NCBI RefSeq assembly: GCF_037975245.1
Contig: NC_092566.1
Location: forward strand, 15,785,001 to 15,849,000
DNA length: 64,000 nt
Reading direction: 5' to 3'
DNA from: Apostichopus japonicus
Lineage: Eukaryota > Echinodermata > Holothuroidea > Aspidochirotida > Stichopodidae
The notes under the pieces were generated by a model that was given only the letters and a program-made list of their open reading frames with translations, had not been told where the DNA came from and searched no databases. Positions 49,133 to 61,445 of this stretch are shown one piece after another (position 1 is the stretch's first letter; each line of letters opens with the position of its first letter). Made by a program: the position numbers and the translations under genes.

Positions 49133-49303
49133 CTGTAAAAAGAACATATGTATGTATATAAGTAGCCGTTGATTTGTGTTACAATATAATTAGATACATC
49201 TGCTAACATGTTAAGTATTAGTCAATATTTTATTCTTTATCATGGATTAAATAGTTTTTCTTCTCATATTCAAAGTATGAGTTCGCACATGAAATATATA
49301 AAG

Positions 49304-49327
49304 TATTTATATATATTTTTTGATATA

Positions 49328-49383
<56 letters not shown>

Positions 49384-49468
49384 TATATATAAATATATAT
49401 ATATATATAAATATAAATATATATATAGATATATATATATATATATTTATATTTTTATATATATATAG

Positions 49469-49507
<39 letters not shown>

Positions 49508-49530
49508 TATATAGATATATATTTATTTAT
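49304..49530. repeat. (TA)n microsatellite in the receptor intron
   Basis: About 225 bp of TA repeats with AAATA and TAGATA interruptions between CUB-G and LDLa-F. Confidence 0.95.
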
Positions 49531-50150
49531 AAGTGAATCTGTTCATAGAAACCCGTAATTTGATAAAGTTAACATATTTATCGTTTTTGTGTGTTCCAAT
49601 AGTCAGAGAATAGACAACATTTAAGCGAAATACATTTGTTACGCTGTTAGTCATATAACATGTCGTAATAATAGTGGATACCATGTGAAACTGACAGGGT
49701 AAAATTGAACGTCTCTGGTTGAAATGTGAATATGGTAAAATAAAGCTCCGTCTTATCATAAGGCCCCTTGCTTACTAAGCTCCATCCTTTGGCAATTTGG
49801 AGGAAATCTCCATTAGGGAGGAATATATCACTTTTGTATACTTCGCCCGGAAAGTACGTGCTATCTGGAGATGACGACTATGGCCTCAATTCGGTATGTT
49901 TTTGTAGTTAATGTGGGATGTTACCTTTCTAAATATCCTTAGGGGACACAACACGACCACCATCTTTGGTTTATATGACAGCATTTGTTAAAGGTCAACC
50001 GACAGAGAGTAGTCTGTTAATCTAGTAGCATGTTCTGTATTTATTTAATGCATTAAGCAGAATGCGATTTTTTTTTTATTTGATACCCTAGTTTCATTAT
50101 TAATTCTTGTTTATTTTGATCTTAGCAAGAAAGCAGTCGTAATCGCTTAC

Positions 50151-50267
50151 CTGAAAGGCTAACACTAGTGTCGAGACCATTAGCACAGTTCTCTTCATTG
50201 TCGCAAACGGAGCTTTGTGCTATGCAAGCTCCGTTTAAGCAATTAAACTGGTTTTCACAATCTAGTT
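50151..50267 (-). CDS. Receptor exon: LDLa-F
   Basis: 39 codons, phase 1-1. ELDCENQFNCLNGACIAQSS, then VCDNEENCANGLD. Five of the six LDLa cysteines are present; the sixth is missing, and the Ca-binding SDE end is changed to LDT. Donor GTAAGC. Confidence 0.88.
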
Positions 50268-50583
50268 CTGTTGAAAAAAATATTGAAGGCAGGTAGTATA
50301 CTGAACGATTCTGCATATCAGTTTTAAACATTAGAAAGAACCTGCAGTATCTTGACAGCATAAATTTGTCATAACGAACTGAAGTCGAAGACAAACAAAT
50401 CTTATGTAATATTGTGTCTACCGCGTTAGCGAACTTCAGGAAGCCGAAATATCTAAACAGACCTAAATAGTGCGAACGCGTGTTTTTCGTCATCTCTGAT
50501 ACCTTTACGGTTCGCATTGCAGTCCTTCCGATCTTTTTATTTAACTAATATTTTTTATTTATTATAGCGGATATTCTACTCAC

Positions 50584-50931
50584 CATCAACGGTAGTGCTA
50601 ACTGGTCTTATGAATCCACTAAACCCACCACCATTGTAGTCATTATCCGTGGTAAATCTCAACCACATCACATTTGTTTCTGATAAAACCTTTATCTCAT
50701 CATTGAATGGTCCACCCGAGTACTTTAAAATGTGTCCCTCAGTTGTGATGTTCCCGTTGCCTACTCTCAGAATGTCAGTGAAATAACCAGTTTGCAGGTA
50801 ATCGATGGTAAGGAGCAGCCTTAGTCCATCTGGTGCATAGAAAACCTGCTCTTGAACAAGGTTACATGGGTAATCCTTGTTCGCAAAATTGTCCGATGTT
50901 ATGTTGCGAAGGGTTGTGATACTCCAAACAT
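50584..50931 (-). CDS. Receptor exon: CUB-F
   Basis: 116 codons, phase 1-1. DYPCNLVQEQVFYAPDGLRL, TDILRVGNGN, YSGGPFNDEIKVLSETNVMW, GFSGFIRPVS. Single cysteine. Donor GTGAGT. Confidence 0.92.
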
Positions 50932-51568
50932 CTGCACACATAAAAGATGTTTTATAAGAAAATATGTTTATAAGATGTTCGTAAACGTTTCATTGAATTT
51001 TACACTCACTAATTGATAAACCGTCATTTGTAACAGTTCAGCCTTGAAAAGTTTATATGATTTTGTCAATTGGAAATAATTACAGTTGTTTATGGTTTCC
51101 CGCTATAAAATGGGGGAAAGTTATAAGTCCATATTTTGTTTGATTTACTTACTAAAACTATTGTGTTCTATGCAAACTAATTTTGATGGTAGGGCGGACA
51201 TTACAAAACTAATTAAACGAGACCAGCAGAGGGATATATTGTTTTAAACCATCACTAAGTGTTATCCACACAATATAACCGACATTTCCCGCAACTGTTA
51301 ACTGAAAAGTTCTCTGTATGGCTCTATGCAGTAGTATTATTATTATATATTCATTAAGTAAGTTAGAATATACACAGGTAGGCTTGGTACAATACGCGAG
51401 TATAGTCAAATGGGCTCGGGCTTTTTACCTATTTTATTTTCTTTCATAAAGCATCAGTGTACAATTGGATGCTCCCAGATTGCACGAATTATATTGGACC
51501 ATATTTTCAAAATACTAGCGTAAACTTTCACAGCTGACAGCATTAGTTTCATAATAAAATACCCATAC

Positions 51569-51691
51569 CTGACATAGTTACTCCTGTCCTGTCGACATCG
51601 TTAGCACAATTTTGACGATTGTCGTTGCAAGTAGATGTATGTGGTATACATGCGCCGTTCTGACAATTGAATTCGTTTCCGCAATGGAGCT
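51569..51691 (-). CDS. Receptor exon: LDLa-E
   Basis: 41 codons, phase 1-1. ELHCGNEFNCQNGACIPHTS, then TCNDNRQNCANDVD. Five cysteines, sixth absent. Donor GTATGG. Confidence 0.88.
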
Positions 51692-52449
51692 CTGTTGGTA
51701 AATATTTCACACAGAAGAAACAGGCGCTGTAGTTACTTGCTCATATTTCTAAATCAGTCATCACCTGAATGTGTTGTGAACTCGACATTCAATCAATTGG
51801 TATATAATGTAAAACTATAGTAAGAATAATCAGATGACTACGGAAAGGAATTACTTTCAAGTTAAAACATTGGATCGAAATAGATTTACCCTAGTTAACG
51901 GTTTTTTAAATGTTAAGAGCATTGTAATATCGTATTCAAGTAAAATGAATGTAATTCGACCGAAAAATACATATTGATGGAAACGCATGTGGCAATGGAG
52001 ATTCTGAAAGAGCAAACGTACACTATTTATAAGCTGAAAGACAAAATGTAGTTTCAACTGCACAGAATTTTATATAGACGTAATTCAAATTTAAATTTTG
52101 CATGTCACAAACTTCTTGTAAAACTATGGTTTTGACACGTTATGTGCAGGACTAACATTGCAATAATCGCGATGTAATAATAGTTTCATATGTTGTAATG
52201 TAGTGTGGAGCAAAGTAGATCCTTATAATCAGGTGTCATGTTTGGGTCTTGTTTTGAGAACATATGCATGGCCAGGTATTGCAATTGATATTAAATTGGT
52301 AACTTAAAAAGCGATATCTAGGACTTAAAAAATCGAAATAATGTACACGGTAACGATTTCAAAACATTTACCATGAATATTCATTTCCACCTATTTGGCT
52401 TGTCACTTCTGAGAAATTGAACAAGAAAGGGAAGTATGATGTATCTTAC

Positions 52450-52797
52450 CTTCTAGCGTCATGTTAACCGGTTCCACGAAACCACTAAATCCGACCTCCA
52501 CGTTGTTATCATGATCTGTTATGAAGGTCAACCACATAATGTTTTCCTCTGATAAAACACGAATTTCATTATAAAATGGCCCTCGATCGTACAGCAGAAT
52601 ATTTCTTTCGTTTGTTACATTCCCATTGCCAACTCTAAGGTAGTCTCCGTATTCAGTGTTGAAAGACTCAATGGTGAAAAGCAGATGCAGACCATCGGGT
52701 GCGATGTAAACCTCCTCTTGATAAAGGTTGCATAGATATGATCCAGTATCATTATTGTGCGATTTTATGTTATGACGTGATGTAACATTGTAAATAT
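52450..52797 (-). CDS. Receptor exon: CUB-E
   Basis: 116 codons, phase 1-1, donor GTAAGA. SYLCNLYQEEVYIAPDGL, GDYLRVGNGNVTNERNILL, RVLSEENIMWLTF, GFSGFVEPVNMT. Single cysteine. Very close to CUB-C, as is the intron downstream of both, so the two are a segmental duplicate pair. Confidence 0.92.
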
Positions 52798-52857
52798 CTG
52801 GAAAGGAATATAAGGATCCTCAGAAGGTAAAAAAAAGGAACGTATGATTTATCTTAC

Positions 52858-53166
52858 CATATAACGTCATATTAACTGGTTCCACGAAACCGCTGAAACC
52901 ATCATAACTGTAATAGCTATCAGATGTGAAGCTTGGTCAATCACATAACGTTTTACTATGGTAAAACACGAATTTAATTTTTAATTTCCCTTGATCGTAC
53001 AGTAGAATATTTCTTTCGTTTGGAAAAATGCCATTGCCAACTTTGAGGTAGTCTTCGTACTCTGTGTTGAAATACTCAATGTTGAGAAGCAGATGCACAC
53101 CATCGGGTGCGATGAAAGTTGCCCGGATATGTCCTCGTATCGAAATTGTATGATATAACGTTAAAG
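52858..53166 (-). pseudogene. CUB-D, degenerate
   Basis: Clear DNA similarity to CUB-B and CUB-E at the donor end (GTAAGAT, PVNMT-like codons) and through the LRVGNG region, but broken. The segment near 52973-52992 puts TAA stops in the frame, and the part coding the YPC-NLHQEEVY stretch is largely lost around 53116-53125. It lies 5' of CUB-E in an otherwise intact gene. Confidence 0.8.
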
Positions 53167-53570
53167 CGGCCAGTTACAACATAGACAGCTGCATGATAAA
53201 TATTTCATTTATTTTTATATTTAACAATTCATTAAAATGTTACAAAACGATCTGGTTTGGTATTTGAAAACTGTTCCAAACGTAACACATTCAAATTGGT
53301 TTCAGATGTATCCATTTTATTATACTCCAATAATGCGTTGATTGGATTACTGTCATATTGCCGGAAAAGCAAGTAATTTTTACAAATCAATTTCTTTGAA
53401 GAGAAATCTAAAGAGGCTATATTTGCATGGGGAAACAAAAACACCCGCTTGAACTTATATACCAACAGAGAACAATCCTGTGGAATAAAGTGTTATATTA
53501 ACTTAAAGACAGTTCATTCAAACGTTGCCAAAGTATACCGGACTTTAATACCAATAGATGGACAATAGAT

Positions 53571-54060
53571 ACAAATTCAAATTCAAATAAACTTTATTAA
53601 GCACCAAATATAGGCAAGTACAGCAAACAATCAAGATCGACTAAGACTAGATAAAACAGAATAAATGACAGATACGATCAAAGGTTTAAATCACAAAGAA
53701 TTAATTTAAACCATTTATTGCACTAAGGGGGAAAAAAGAAAGAAGGAAACGCATATTTCAAAACAGAAATAAACCTGACTACCTAGTGTAAGTACTATTA
53801 AATTAATTAAACCTTATGAAATCCCGAATACCTAGTGTAAAAACTGTGACAATATGTGATAGCCATCGGGACGAAGGTATGTTTGTAACGGTTTGTACTA
53901 GTAATTGGGATCTCATCCTTCCACTTTAACCAATAATTCGCCCAGAGAAATGATCATGCAACGGATGATCTGGGTCATCCTGGACAACAAAGCTTACGTT
54001 GTCCAGCTTGGGCAGATGGTGATTCTCAATTAGATTTTCCGACATTCGGTTATAAACATA
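53571..54060 (-). mobile_element. Probable reverse-oriented LINE or SINE 3' end
   Basis: On the - strand the block ends in AATAAAGTTTATT followed by repeated TTTGAAT words, a tail style common in CR1/L2-like retroposons. The upstream part contains GGATGAGATCCCAATTACTA and GTCCAGGATGACCC. No protein domain is readable. The upstream limit is a guess. Confidence 0.35.
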
Positions 54061-54413
54061 ATATTGTTAGGTTGGAGGATATCATTTCCATTATTATCTC
54101 TGTGTTGCATTTTAAAACTGAGCGGCAATGTTGTAGAGTCACAATTCCAATACCGGGCTTTTACTTTGGTGCGCATTATCAGTTACTACGAAGTATTGTA
54201 CGGCGACTTTATTTAACATGTCTGCATTAACAGGTTGCATACACCTGCCATACTATAGTTCAGTCTATGATATAAATTATCAGTCAAATGTTACAGTGAC
54301 TCTTGGTGTACTTTCCCGTTTCGTTTGCAAGTAATAAACAGAAAGTAAACAGACAAAATAACATATTTTGTTATATACTGTATATATAACTGTTATCCTA
54401 GTACATGACTCAC

Positions 54414-54533
54414 CTGAGAGGATGAAACCTATCGTATCAAAACCGTTAGCACAGTTATCACGATTGTCGCAAACAGACCTCTGAGATATACAAGCTCCAT
54501 TCTTACAATTAAAATCGTTTCCACAATCGAGTT
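54414..54533 (-). CDS. Receptor exon: LDLa-C
   Basis: 40 codons, phase 1-1, donor GTGAGT. ELDCGNDFNCKNGACISQRS, then VCDNRDNCANGFD. Five cysteines; no sixth. Confidence 0.9.
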
Positions 54534-54738
54534 CTGATGGCAAATACAAATAATAATACGATATTACTGCACATTCACTTTTAAGACCAACCTATGTGAC
54601 TACATGAACATTGCACGTACACTATTTATAAGCTAAAACACAGAATGGGTTTCAACTGCACAGAATAACGCTTATAGACGTAATTCAAATTAAAAGTTTG
54701 CATGTGACAGGCTTCTTGCTAAACTATGATTTTCACCC

Positions 54739-55005
54739 GACGATTGACCAACTTTATTTAATACGCTATGTAATTTAACTAATTTATTATGCTCTTAATT
54801 TCATTTCATTGATTGTTCCATGTTACAGTTTATGCCGTTATCGTTTATAAATGTATTGTTTTCCCTTTTTATTGCCATCATATCATTCACGATTGTATTC
54901 TTATTGTTTTTTCTTTTTCTACTTTGCTTTTGGATTTCAGGGCCTCAGGGTAGATAAGCGTTACGCTAACCGAGTTTACCCTATAGTGTAAAATAAATAC
55001 ATAAA
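54739..55005 (+). mobile_element. Retroposon 3' fragment inserted in a duplicated intron
   Basis: The paralogous intron near 52130-52140 runs straight from TTTTGACACGT into TATGTGCAGG; here the same two sides are separated by 267 bp. The insert ends with a stem (AGGGTA with TACCCT) and the tail AAATAAATACATAAA, so it is a + strand non-LTR-type 3' end. The empty site in the paralogue makes the insertion call firm; the family is unknown. Confidence 0.7.
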
Positions 55006-55281
55006 TATGTGCAGGACTAACATCGCGATGATCGTGTGCAGCAAAGTGGATCCTTATTATCGGGTGTCATGTTTGGGTCTGGTTTTGAGAACATATGCAT
55101 GGCCAGGTATTGCAATTGTTATTAATATTAACTTAAAAAGCGACATCTAGAACTTAAAAAAATCGAGAATAATGTACACGGTAACGATTTCAAAACATTT
55201 ACCATTAATATTCATTTCTACCTATTTGGCTTGTCACTTATAAGAAATTGAACAAGAACAGGAAAATATGATGTATCTTAC

Positions 55282-55629
55282 CTTCTAACGTCATGTTAAC
55301 CGGTTCCACAAAACCACTAAATCCGACCCTCACGTTGTTATCATGATCTGTTATGAAGGTCAACCACATAATGTTTTCCTCTGATAAAACACGTATTTCA
55401 TTATTAAATGGCCCTTGATCGTACAGCAGAATATTTCTTTCGTTTGATACATTCCCATTGCCAACTCTAAGGTAGTCTCCGTAGTCAGTGTTGAAATACT
55501 CAATGGTGAGAAGCAGATGCAGACCATCGGGTGCGATGTAAACCTCCTCTTGATGAAGGTTGCATAGATATGATCCAGTATCAGTATTGTGCGACGTTAT
55601 GTTATGACGTGATGTAACATTGTAAATAT
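55282..55629 (-). CDS. Receptor exon: CUB-C
   Basis: 116 codons, phase 1-1, donor GTAAGA. SYLCNLHQEEVYIAPDGL, GDYLRVGNGNVSNERNILL, PFNNEIRVLSEENIMW, GFSGFVEPVNMT. Single cysteine. Follows LDLa-B in the protein. Confidence 0.92.
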
Positions 55630-55789
55630 CTGGAAAGAAATATGAGGATCCTCAGTTTTCAAATTCAGTTTCCTTCAGTGTTGATTTTACCAATACGGTT
55701 CAGTCTATAACAATCCCACATGCTTTAAATCAAAACATTATAAACTGTGCTGCCTTCTTTATCTAATTACTGATGCTATAATTTGTTAC

Positions 55790-56025
55790 CTTTGCTATAA
55801 TGTGTTACTTATGACATGATGTATTTCTGATGACATTATACGTTCCTTACAACATATTGTGTTACTAAGGACATAATGTGTTCCTTATAACAAAAGGTGT
55901 TACCAATGACATTATAAAAATTATAATAAAACGTCTTTTTTTATGACATAATGTGTCACTTATGACAAAATGTATTACTTGTAACATAATTCTTTATCTA
56001 TGAACTAATGTGTTAATATATTACT
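55790..56025. repeat. Degenerate minisatellite, about 20-24 bp unit
   Basis: Many imperfect copies of words like GACATAATGTGTTACTTAT in the intron between CUB-C and LDLa-B. Copies vary in length and sequence. Confidence 0.65.
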
Positions 56026-57093
56026 TTTATGCGATTCAGTTGTATATGATGTATATATAATATAATGTTTACATATCGTTGTCGACAATTCATCGTGCGG
56101 AATTTTGAAATATCATAGTACCGAACTAAACGAAAATTCCGAGTTCACTCAAGCTCTGGCCATGTAGCCCAACACTGAGCACCATCCACGACGACTATAT
56201 GAAGAATAATCATTGATGGAAAGTTTTTCACACAATTTCAATACAATTTAATAGGCTATATAATGTTCTTGATCTTTCTATAAATTAACTTTCTCTGTTG
56301 TATTTTGAAATGAACGTTGAATGTGTCAGGGGTCTTGGGACATGTATTATCCTCCTCAACCCACTCCCGTAAAGTGGGGCAATTAAGGCATCAAACGGTG
56401 CATTCTGACGTGTAGCTAGACTATAAATTAGGTGTATTATAGGGTCAAAATTCAAACAAGATCTTTCCTTCAGAGGACCAGAAATAGGGTATTGCTCCAC
56501 TAGGGGACACAAAGTGGGCTGGGGCCACGGCCCCGTGTGGTATGTTGAAAGTAGGCTCTGCTATAATATTGAGGAAGGTGTATTAAAGCATCTTATATTG
56601 TACCGGCCTGGCAGCACGGGCATTATAAAGAAAGTTACACACGAGGCTTAGAAAGATCCAAATACAATATTTATAGTTGTATGTCTATGTTCGAATACAA
56701 TTCGCAAGATTTCATTTACAGAATTAAAAAAAAAATCAACTAGAGTATGACATGTTTCCATGTTGAAAGGAAGTGAAGGCGGTAGTGAAGAACATAGCAT
56801 GTGTAGACTCCGGTTGTGTGACCTGATTAATTCACTTTGGTTTTGGCTTTGATTACAAAATGTCTGTATCCTGCTGCTTTAGACGAATCTAGCGGTAACA
56901 GTAATTACCGACTTCGCGATCCGTGTTAGTCCTCACCGACTTCTCAATCCGTGGGCCCCTTACAGTTGTGCGAGGTCAGTAAGAGTGACCACATAATGTT
57001 CCCTATTGGGAAAGCTAGAAACGAACACGATGTACAACTCAGTGACATATGATGCTATGCCATAGTGCTCTATAAACATAAAAAGCGACTCAC
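56026..57093 (-). other. Receptor intron; possible dispersed-repeat remnant at 56285-56560
   Basis: No exon seen. The stretch at 56285-56560 has a higher-GC core with GGGGCCACGGCCCC and, on the - strand, AGAATGCACCGTTTGATGCC followed by CCCCACTTT. It looks like a dispersed element of the type common in marine invertebrates; I cannot name the family. Confidence 0.35.
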
Positions 57094-57213
57094 CTGAGAG
57101 GATAACCCTTTCACGATCAGCCCCATTTGCACAGTTTTCGTGATAATCACAAACAGACCTCTGTGATATACACGCACCGTTTTGACAGTCAAAATCGTTT
57201 CCACAATCGAGCT
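57094..57213 (-). CDS. Receptor exon: LDLa-B
   Basis: 40 codons, phase 1-1, donor GTGAGT. ELDCGNDFDCQNGACISQRS, then VCDYHENCANGAD. Five cysteines; no sixth. Confidence 0.9.
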
Positions 57214-59639
57214 CTAATAGGTAATATTGAAAATATACTTGTAAATTAAATTTAAAAAAAAGTAATATAGGCAGATAAACAATGATTTTGATAAAATGGT
57301 CTAAACGTTTTCATTCAATTTCGAAATTGGAAATCGGAGAAGTAAAAATGTCGGTATCAATTGCTGTTACTGTTCTGTCCTTAACGGTATCCGCAAGTTT
57401 CCTGCTAAAACTCCCGTTGGAAATGATGATAAATGACACATAATCTCCGATCTTTGACAATTCCGCTGACATGCATTTCAAAATTTTGTAAACACGGAAA
57501 TGGCTTTGAACATTTTGAATATAAAGGTCAGCGTGGAAGTCACTATGGGTGTAGCCATTCCATTTGCGACAGTATAACGAGTATGGAGGCTCGGTATAGA
57601 TTTGGTAATTAAAAAGGATTTACGAAAAAATGAGCCATACGAATTATTACAGAAAATAAATTCAGATAGAGGCAACAAACTTCGGGTTTTCCATAAATCG
57701 TTAACTGTCCAAGAAACTGAACCAACGCCCGGTTTGCAAAACGAAGTGAGGCATCCAGTGGTGTAGCAAGAAACAACAGAGTGCCGTTGTAGAAATACGA
57801 AGGGACCCGAAGGAGAGTTCGCATTACTCTCTATAATTACTCCAAGGAAGCACGCGAGAGCATCTTAGATATTTGACTGTTCTAGATACCCGGATATGGT
57901 ACTCTTAAGTGTTCTCTGTGAGGGATTGGACGACAGATTAAAGAATGAGTCCGTCTTGAAACCTAGATGAATAAGCAATGTGCCTTAAAGAGTAATGGGG
58001 CCTACTGGGTTTACTGACTGCACATTTATTATCAATACTATTCGCTTCAAGTCTTGCTTGGTTACGTTCTCTAAGGTTCTGGTCTACGACTCAGCTCAAG
58101 CGAGTACCCCGTGGCGGCCACCGTGGCCTAGCTACTGACCATGTTGAGATTGAGGGTTTTTCTCCAGATAAATTACTGCATTTACGGTCAACCGCAAAGA
58201 AGTTCTAACCGACCAGGTATTTTTTCTAAACTCTTATTAATGGACAATTCTAGAAAAGTCCCCATCATAAGCACCCTATGTGGTAATTTGGCCAACAGCT
58301 ATGCTACTTGACAAGCAATCCCCTGAAGTTGGCATATGAAACCACCTGCAACTTGGCAACCCTATTGAGATCTTTCAGACGTATGTTGCAGTGCAAAGTG
58401 CATACAAAGTCTTTCCAAAGGTGGTATCGATCGACTGCGAGACCAAGCAGAGTTTTTAGATGGACATTAGTGACTCGTTTTAACAAAATAAGCCCGCAAA
58501 CGGTCATTTCTTTTATATAGTACAGCAGAAGAGGCGAAATGAAATTAATTCCGATTGTGTACACTGTTATTAGCTAAGAATGCAGGGATGGGGCAAGTGT
58601 ACATGAAGCTGTGTCATTATTTAGATAGTTTTTGTCCGTTCTTAGTAAGCACCAACACATATGTCAGAAAGAGGAATTGCTCGTAAACGACAGTAGGGTC
58701 CGGGCAAACTTCCGAGAGGTGCAACGTATTTCTTGGTCCCTCGTTGAGAGTTTAAAGTACAAGAAAAAATGTCAGAGAGGGGAATTACTGTGATATGTTG
58801 ATAACTTGGACTGGTTGTTTAGCCCCCCCCCACCCCATGTCAAAGTAAAACTTCAAAATTCACTGAAACAACTACCAGTCTGTCCTAAGCTTGATTGAGA
58901 ACGTAACTTGGGTAGGATCAACAAATCAATACAAGCGCAGGACCACCAACCATTGAAAAATATGTTTACCGTATTAGCTTCGAATGATACCTCCAACGTA
59001 ACAGTTACCAGAGCGAACATCACATGTCTTTCAGACCATGAAACAGACGAGAACGTTTTTTTAACATGGGCACACTAACTGCAGTAAGAAGGGAAGGGTC
59101 ACTTTTTGACCTTCAACATGCATAGGGAAGTCGTAATATCTCACCCCTTCCTAATTCATTGATAAAGTACGGGCGGGGGGGGGGGGAGCAATTGTACAAT
59201 AGTTTAGACACAATTTCAAAAGTATAATTGAGTAAATTTCTTATACCCCATCATGCCCATTACCTAGACAGATCCAGGATTTTTGTTTCACTTCCATTCA
59301 TATTTTGTCAGCAAAAATCAAATGGAAAACACGGTTACTCGAAAACAAAATGTAAATTTATGTATATTTGACGGGAAATATGAGGAGCTGAGTTCTGCAT
59401 GGTAAATGATTATCTTTTTTGATTATCATCTATCGCTGGTTATGCTGTTGCTAGAGGAGCTTCGAGCCGCCGGATGTGGACTGGGCCTCACCAGCTGGTA
59501 TCATTGAAAGCCAATGTGCCAAGAACCATGAATTTATATATGGTATTAGGAGTCGGTGTTACGGCTCTGAAGAAATAATTTGTAAATAATTGCATGATAT
59601 TATGAGAAAATAAGAATAGGAAAGTATGATTTATCTTAC
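57214..59639 (-). other. Long receptor intron, no exon recognised
   Basis: About 2.4 kb, the longest intron seen in the gene. Composition at 57440-58200 is less AT-rich than elsewhere, which may reflect an old insertion, but no transposon protein or terminal repeat is evident. It contains a C run at 58823-58832 and a G run at 59175-59187. Confidence 0.5.
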
Positions 59640-59984
59640 CATCTAACGTCGTGGTAACTGGTTCCACGAAACCTCTGAAACCGGTAGAACTATATCTGCT
59701 ATCCGATGTGAAGGTTAACCACAGAACGTTTTCCTCTGATAAAACACGTATTTCATGATTAAATGTCCCTTGATCGTACAGTACATTTCTTTCGTTTGAT
59801 ATATTTCCATTGCCAACTCTAAGGTAGTCTCCGTAGTTAGTGTTGAAAGACTCAATGGTGAGAAGCAGATGCAGACCATCGGGTGCGATGTAAACCTCCT
59901 CTTGATGAAGGTTGCATGGATATGTTCCAGAATCATCATCATTGTATGAATTTATGTTACGTCGGGCCGTAACATTCCAAACAT
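59640..59984 (-). CDS. Receptor exon: CUB-B
   Basis: 115 codons, phase 1-1, donor GTAAGA. GTYPCNLHQEEVYIAPDGL, GDYLRVGNGNISNERNVL, RVLSEENVLWLTF, GFRGFVEPVTTT. Single cysteine. Follows LDLa-A in the protein. Confidence 0.92.
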
Positions 59985-60919
59985 CTACAACGAAAAACGG
60001 ATCCTCTGCTTCTGATCTTTGTGTTGTTCACATAAGGTAAACTTACTTTTCATTGACGTTATTGGGAATATATTTTACTTTTATCAAATTGATTTAAAAT
60101 TCCTGACATAACTACATTAAAAATGACATTAAGCCCTCCTAAACATCATTTGCAGAACTTATGGGATATGAATATTTCAGAACATTGGCTGTTGCCTCAT
60201 AATGACTAATAAAAATGTTTAAACTTGTTTTTCAATTAAACCGTTTTTCACAAAATTGCGTATCGCAACATAAATGAATAAAATAACATACTAGCACTTT
60301 TTACAAGTGTGTGTAATAGATGAAAAGTTTCAAAATACAAAAATTACTTGATCAGGGATAGACTCTTTCAATTTGTTATTAGGGTAATTTTACTATATGG
60401 TGTTCTTTTTTAATTTAGTGTTTGGAATAGCGTATCTCCGTGTTCAGCAGAATAACAACATGGACGCAACATATCATAAAAAAACAAGGAAAATAAATTT
60501 AGACATGATTCAATTGTAAGGGGTATACTTATCTTAAACTCAGAGCTACATTAGATTCCTGTACACCAAGGTTGGATACTATATGATCGATATTGATCAA
60601 ACGTCTTTCAATTTAAGCCACTGTGATACACCGCACAATAGCACGTAGAATGATAAGAAAAAAACTGTAACGACCAGCCAGAGGTGTAATATAATGACGC
60701 TGCTTAATTCATTCAGCCAGCACATTTCACTGACACGGCATCATGCATCGTCAACATATGTGAGAGACCTACCAATAATGTAGACACTATGGACAATGCA
60801 TTTCTACACGGCAATTGTTTCCCCTCTATATTTTTAATATGAAATATATCATCATTTAAGGTTTAAACATGAAATCTGCGTAAACACAAAAAGCAGGAAA
60901 TACGTCGAAAAAACTATAC
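59985..60919 (-). other. Receptor intron, no exon recognised
   Basis: AT-rich DNA between CUB-B and LDLa-A with nothing further that I can support. Confidence 0.5.
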
Positions 60920-61051
60920 CTGAAATCACCATTAGCTCAAAATCTTTGTTATTTGCACAAATTGGCTGATTTCGTGAGTCTGTGTCACAACGAGAAGCAG
61001 TGGGTATACACGCTCCGTTTTGACAGTTGAACTCATTTCCACAATCGAAAT
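60920..61051 (-). CDS. Receptor exon: LDLa-A
   Basis: 44 codons, phase 1-1, donor GTATAG. DFDCGNEFNCQNGACIPTAS, then RCDTDSRNQPICANN. Five cysteines, sixth absent; the C4-C5 loop is longer than in the others. Confidence 0.88.
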
Positions 61052-61214
61052 CTGAAGTTAAAAAGAAGACAAAGAAGAAAGTCTAACATTATGGCACCTT
61101 ATGGCACTAAATTGATCTCCCAAACCACACTTTGCCCTCAAAAATTCGAACTGCAATCGACCCCGAAATTATGCGTTGCGTACGAAATAAATGACAGGGA
61201 CTTTTACATGCGCA

Positions 61215-61445
61215 AGGAAAAAGAGAGGGAGAAGGAGAAGGAGAAGGAGAAGGGGAAGAGCTAGGGGGAAGAGGTGGAGGGAGAGGTAGAGGGAGAGGTG
61301 GAGGAAAAGGTGGGGGAGAGGTGGAGGGAGAGGGAAAGGAGACAGGGAGAAGGAGATGGGGAAGAGCTGGAGGGAAGAGGTGGAGGAAGAGGTAGAGGTG
61401 GAGGGAGAGGTGGAGGGAAAGGTGGAGGGAGAGAGAATGGAGAGA
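61215..61445 (+). repeat. Purine-strand tract (GA/GGT-rich), about 230 bp, beside the CUB-A donor
   Basis: Almost pure purine on the + strand with units such as GGGAGAGGTGGAG, ending about 30 bp from the CUB-A donor. It lies at the start of the receptor intron, so the nascent RNA carries a long C/U run. Proline-rich open frames read from it are intronic artefacts. Confidence 0.85.

Noticed and set aside
50268-50517. N-terminal extension of the LDLa-F open frame with an in-frame Met
   Set aside because: It crosses the acceptor at 50268-50269 into intron; the LDLa module starts at the splice site like its paralogues.
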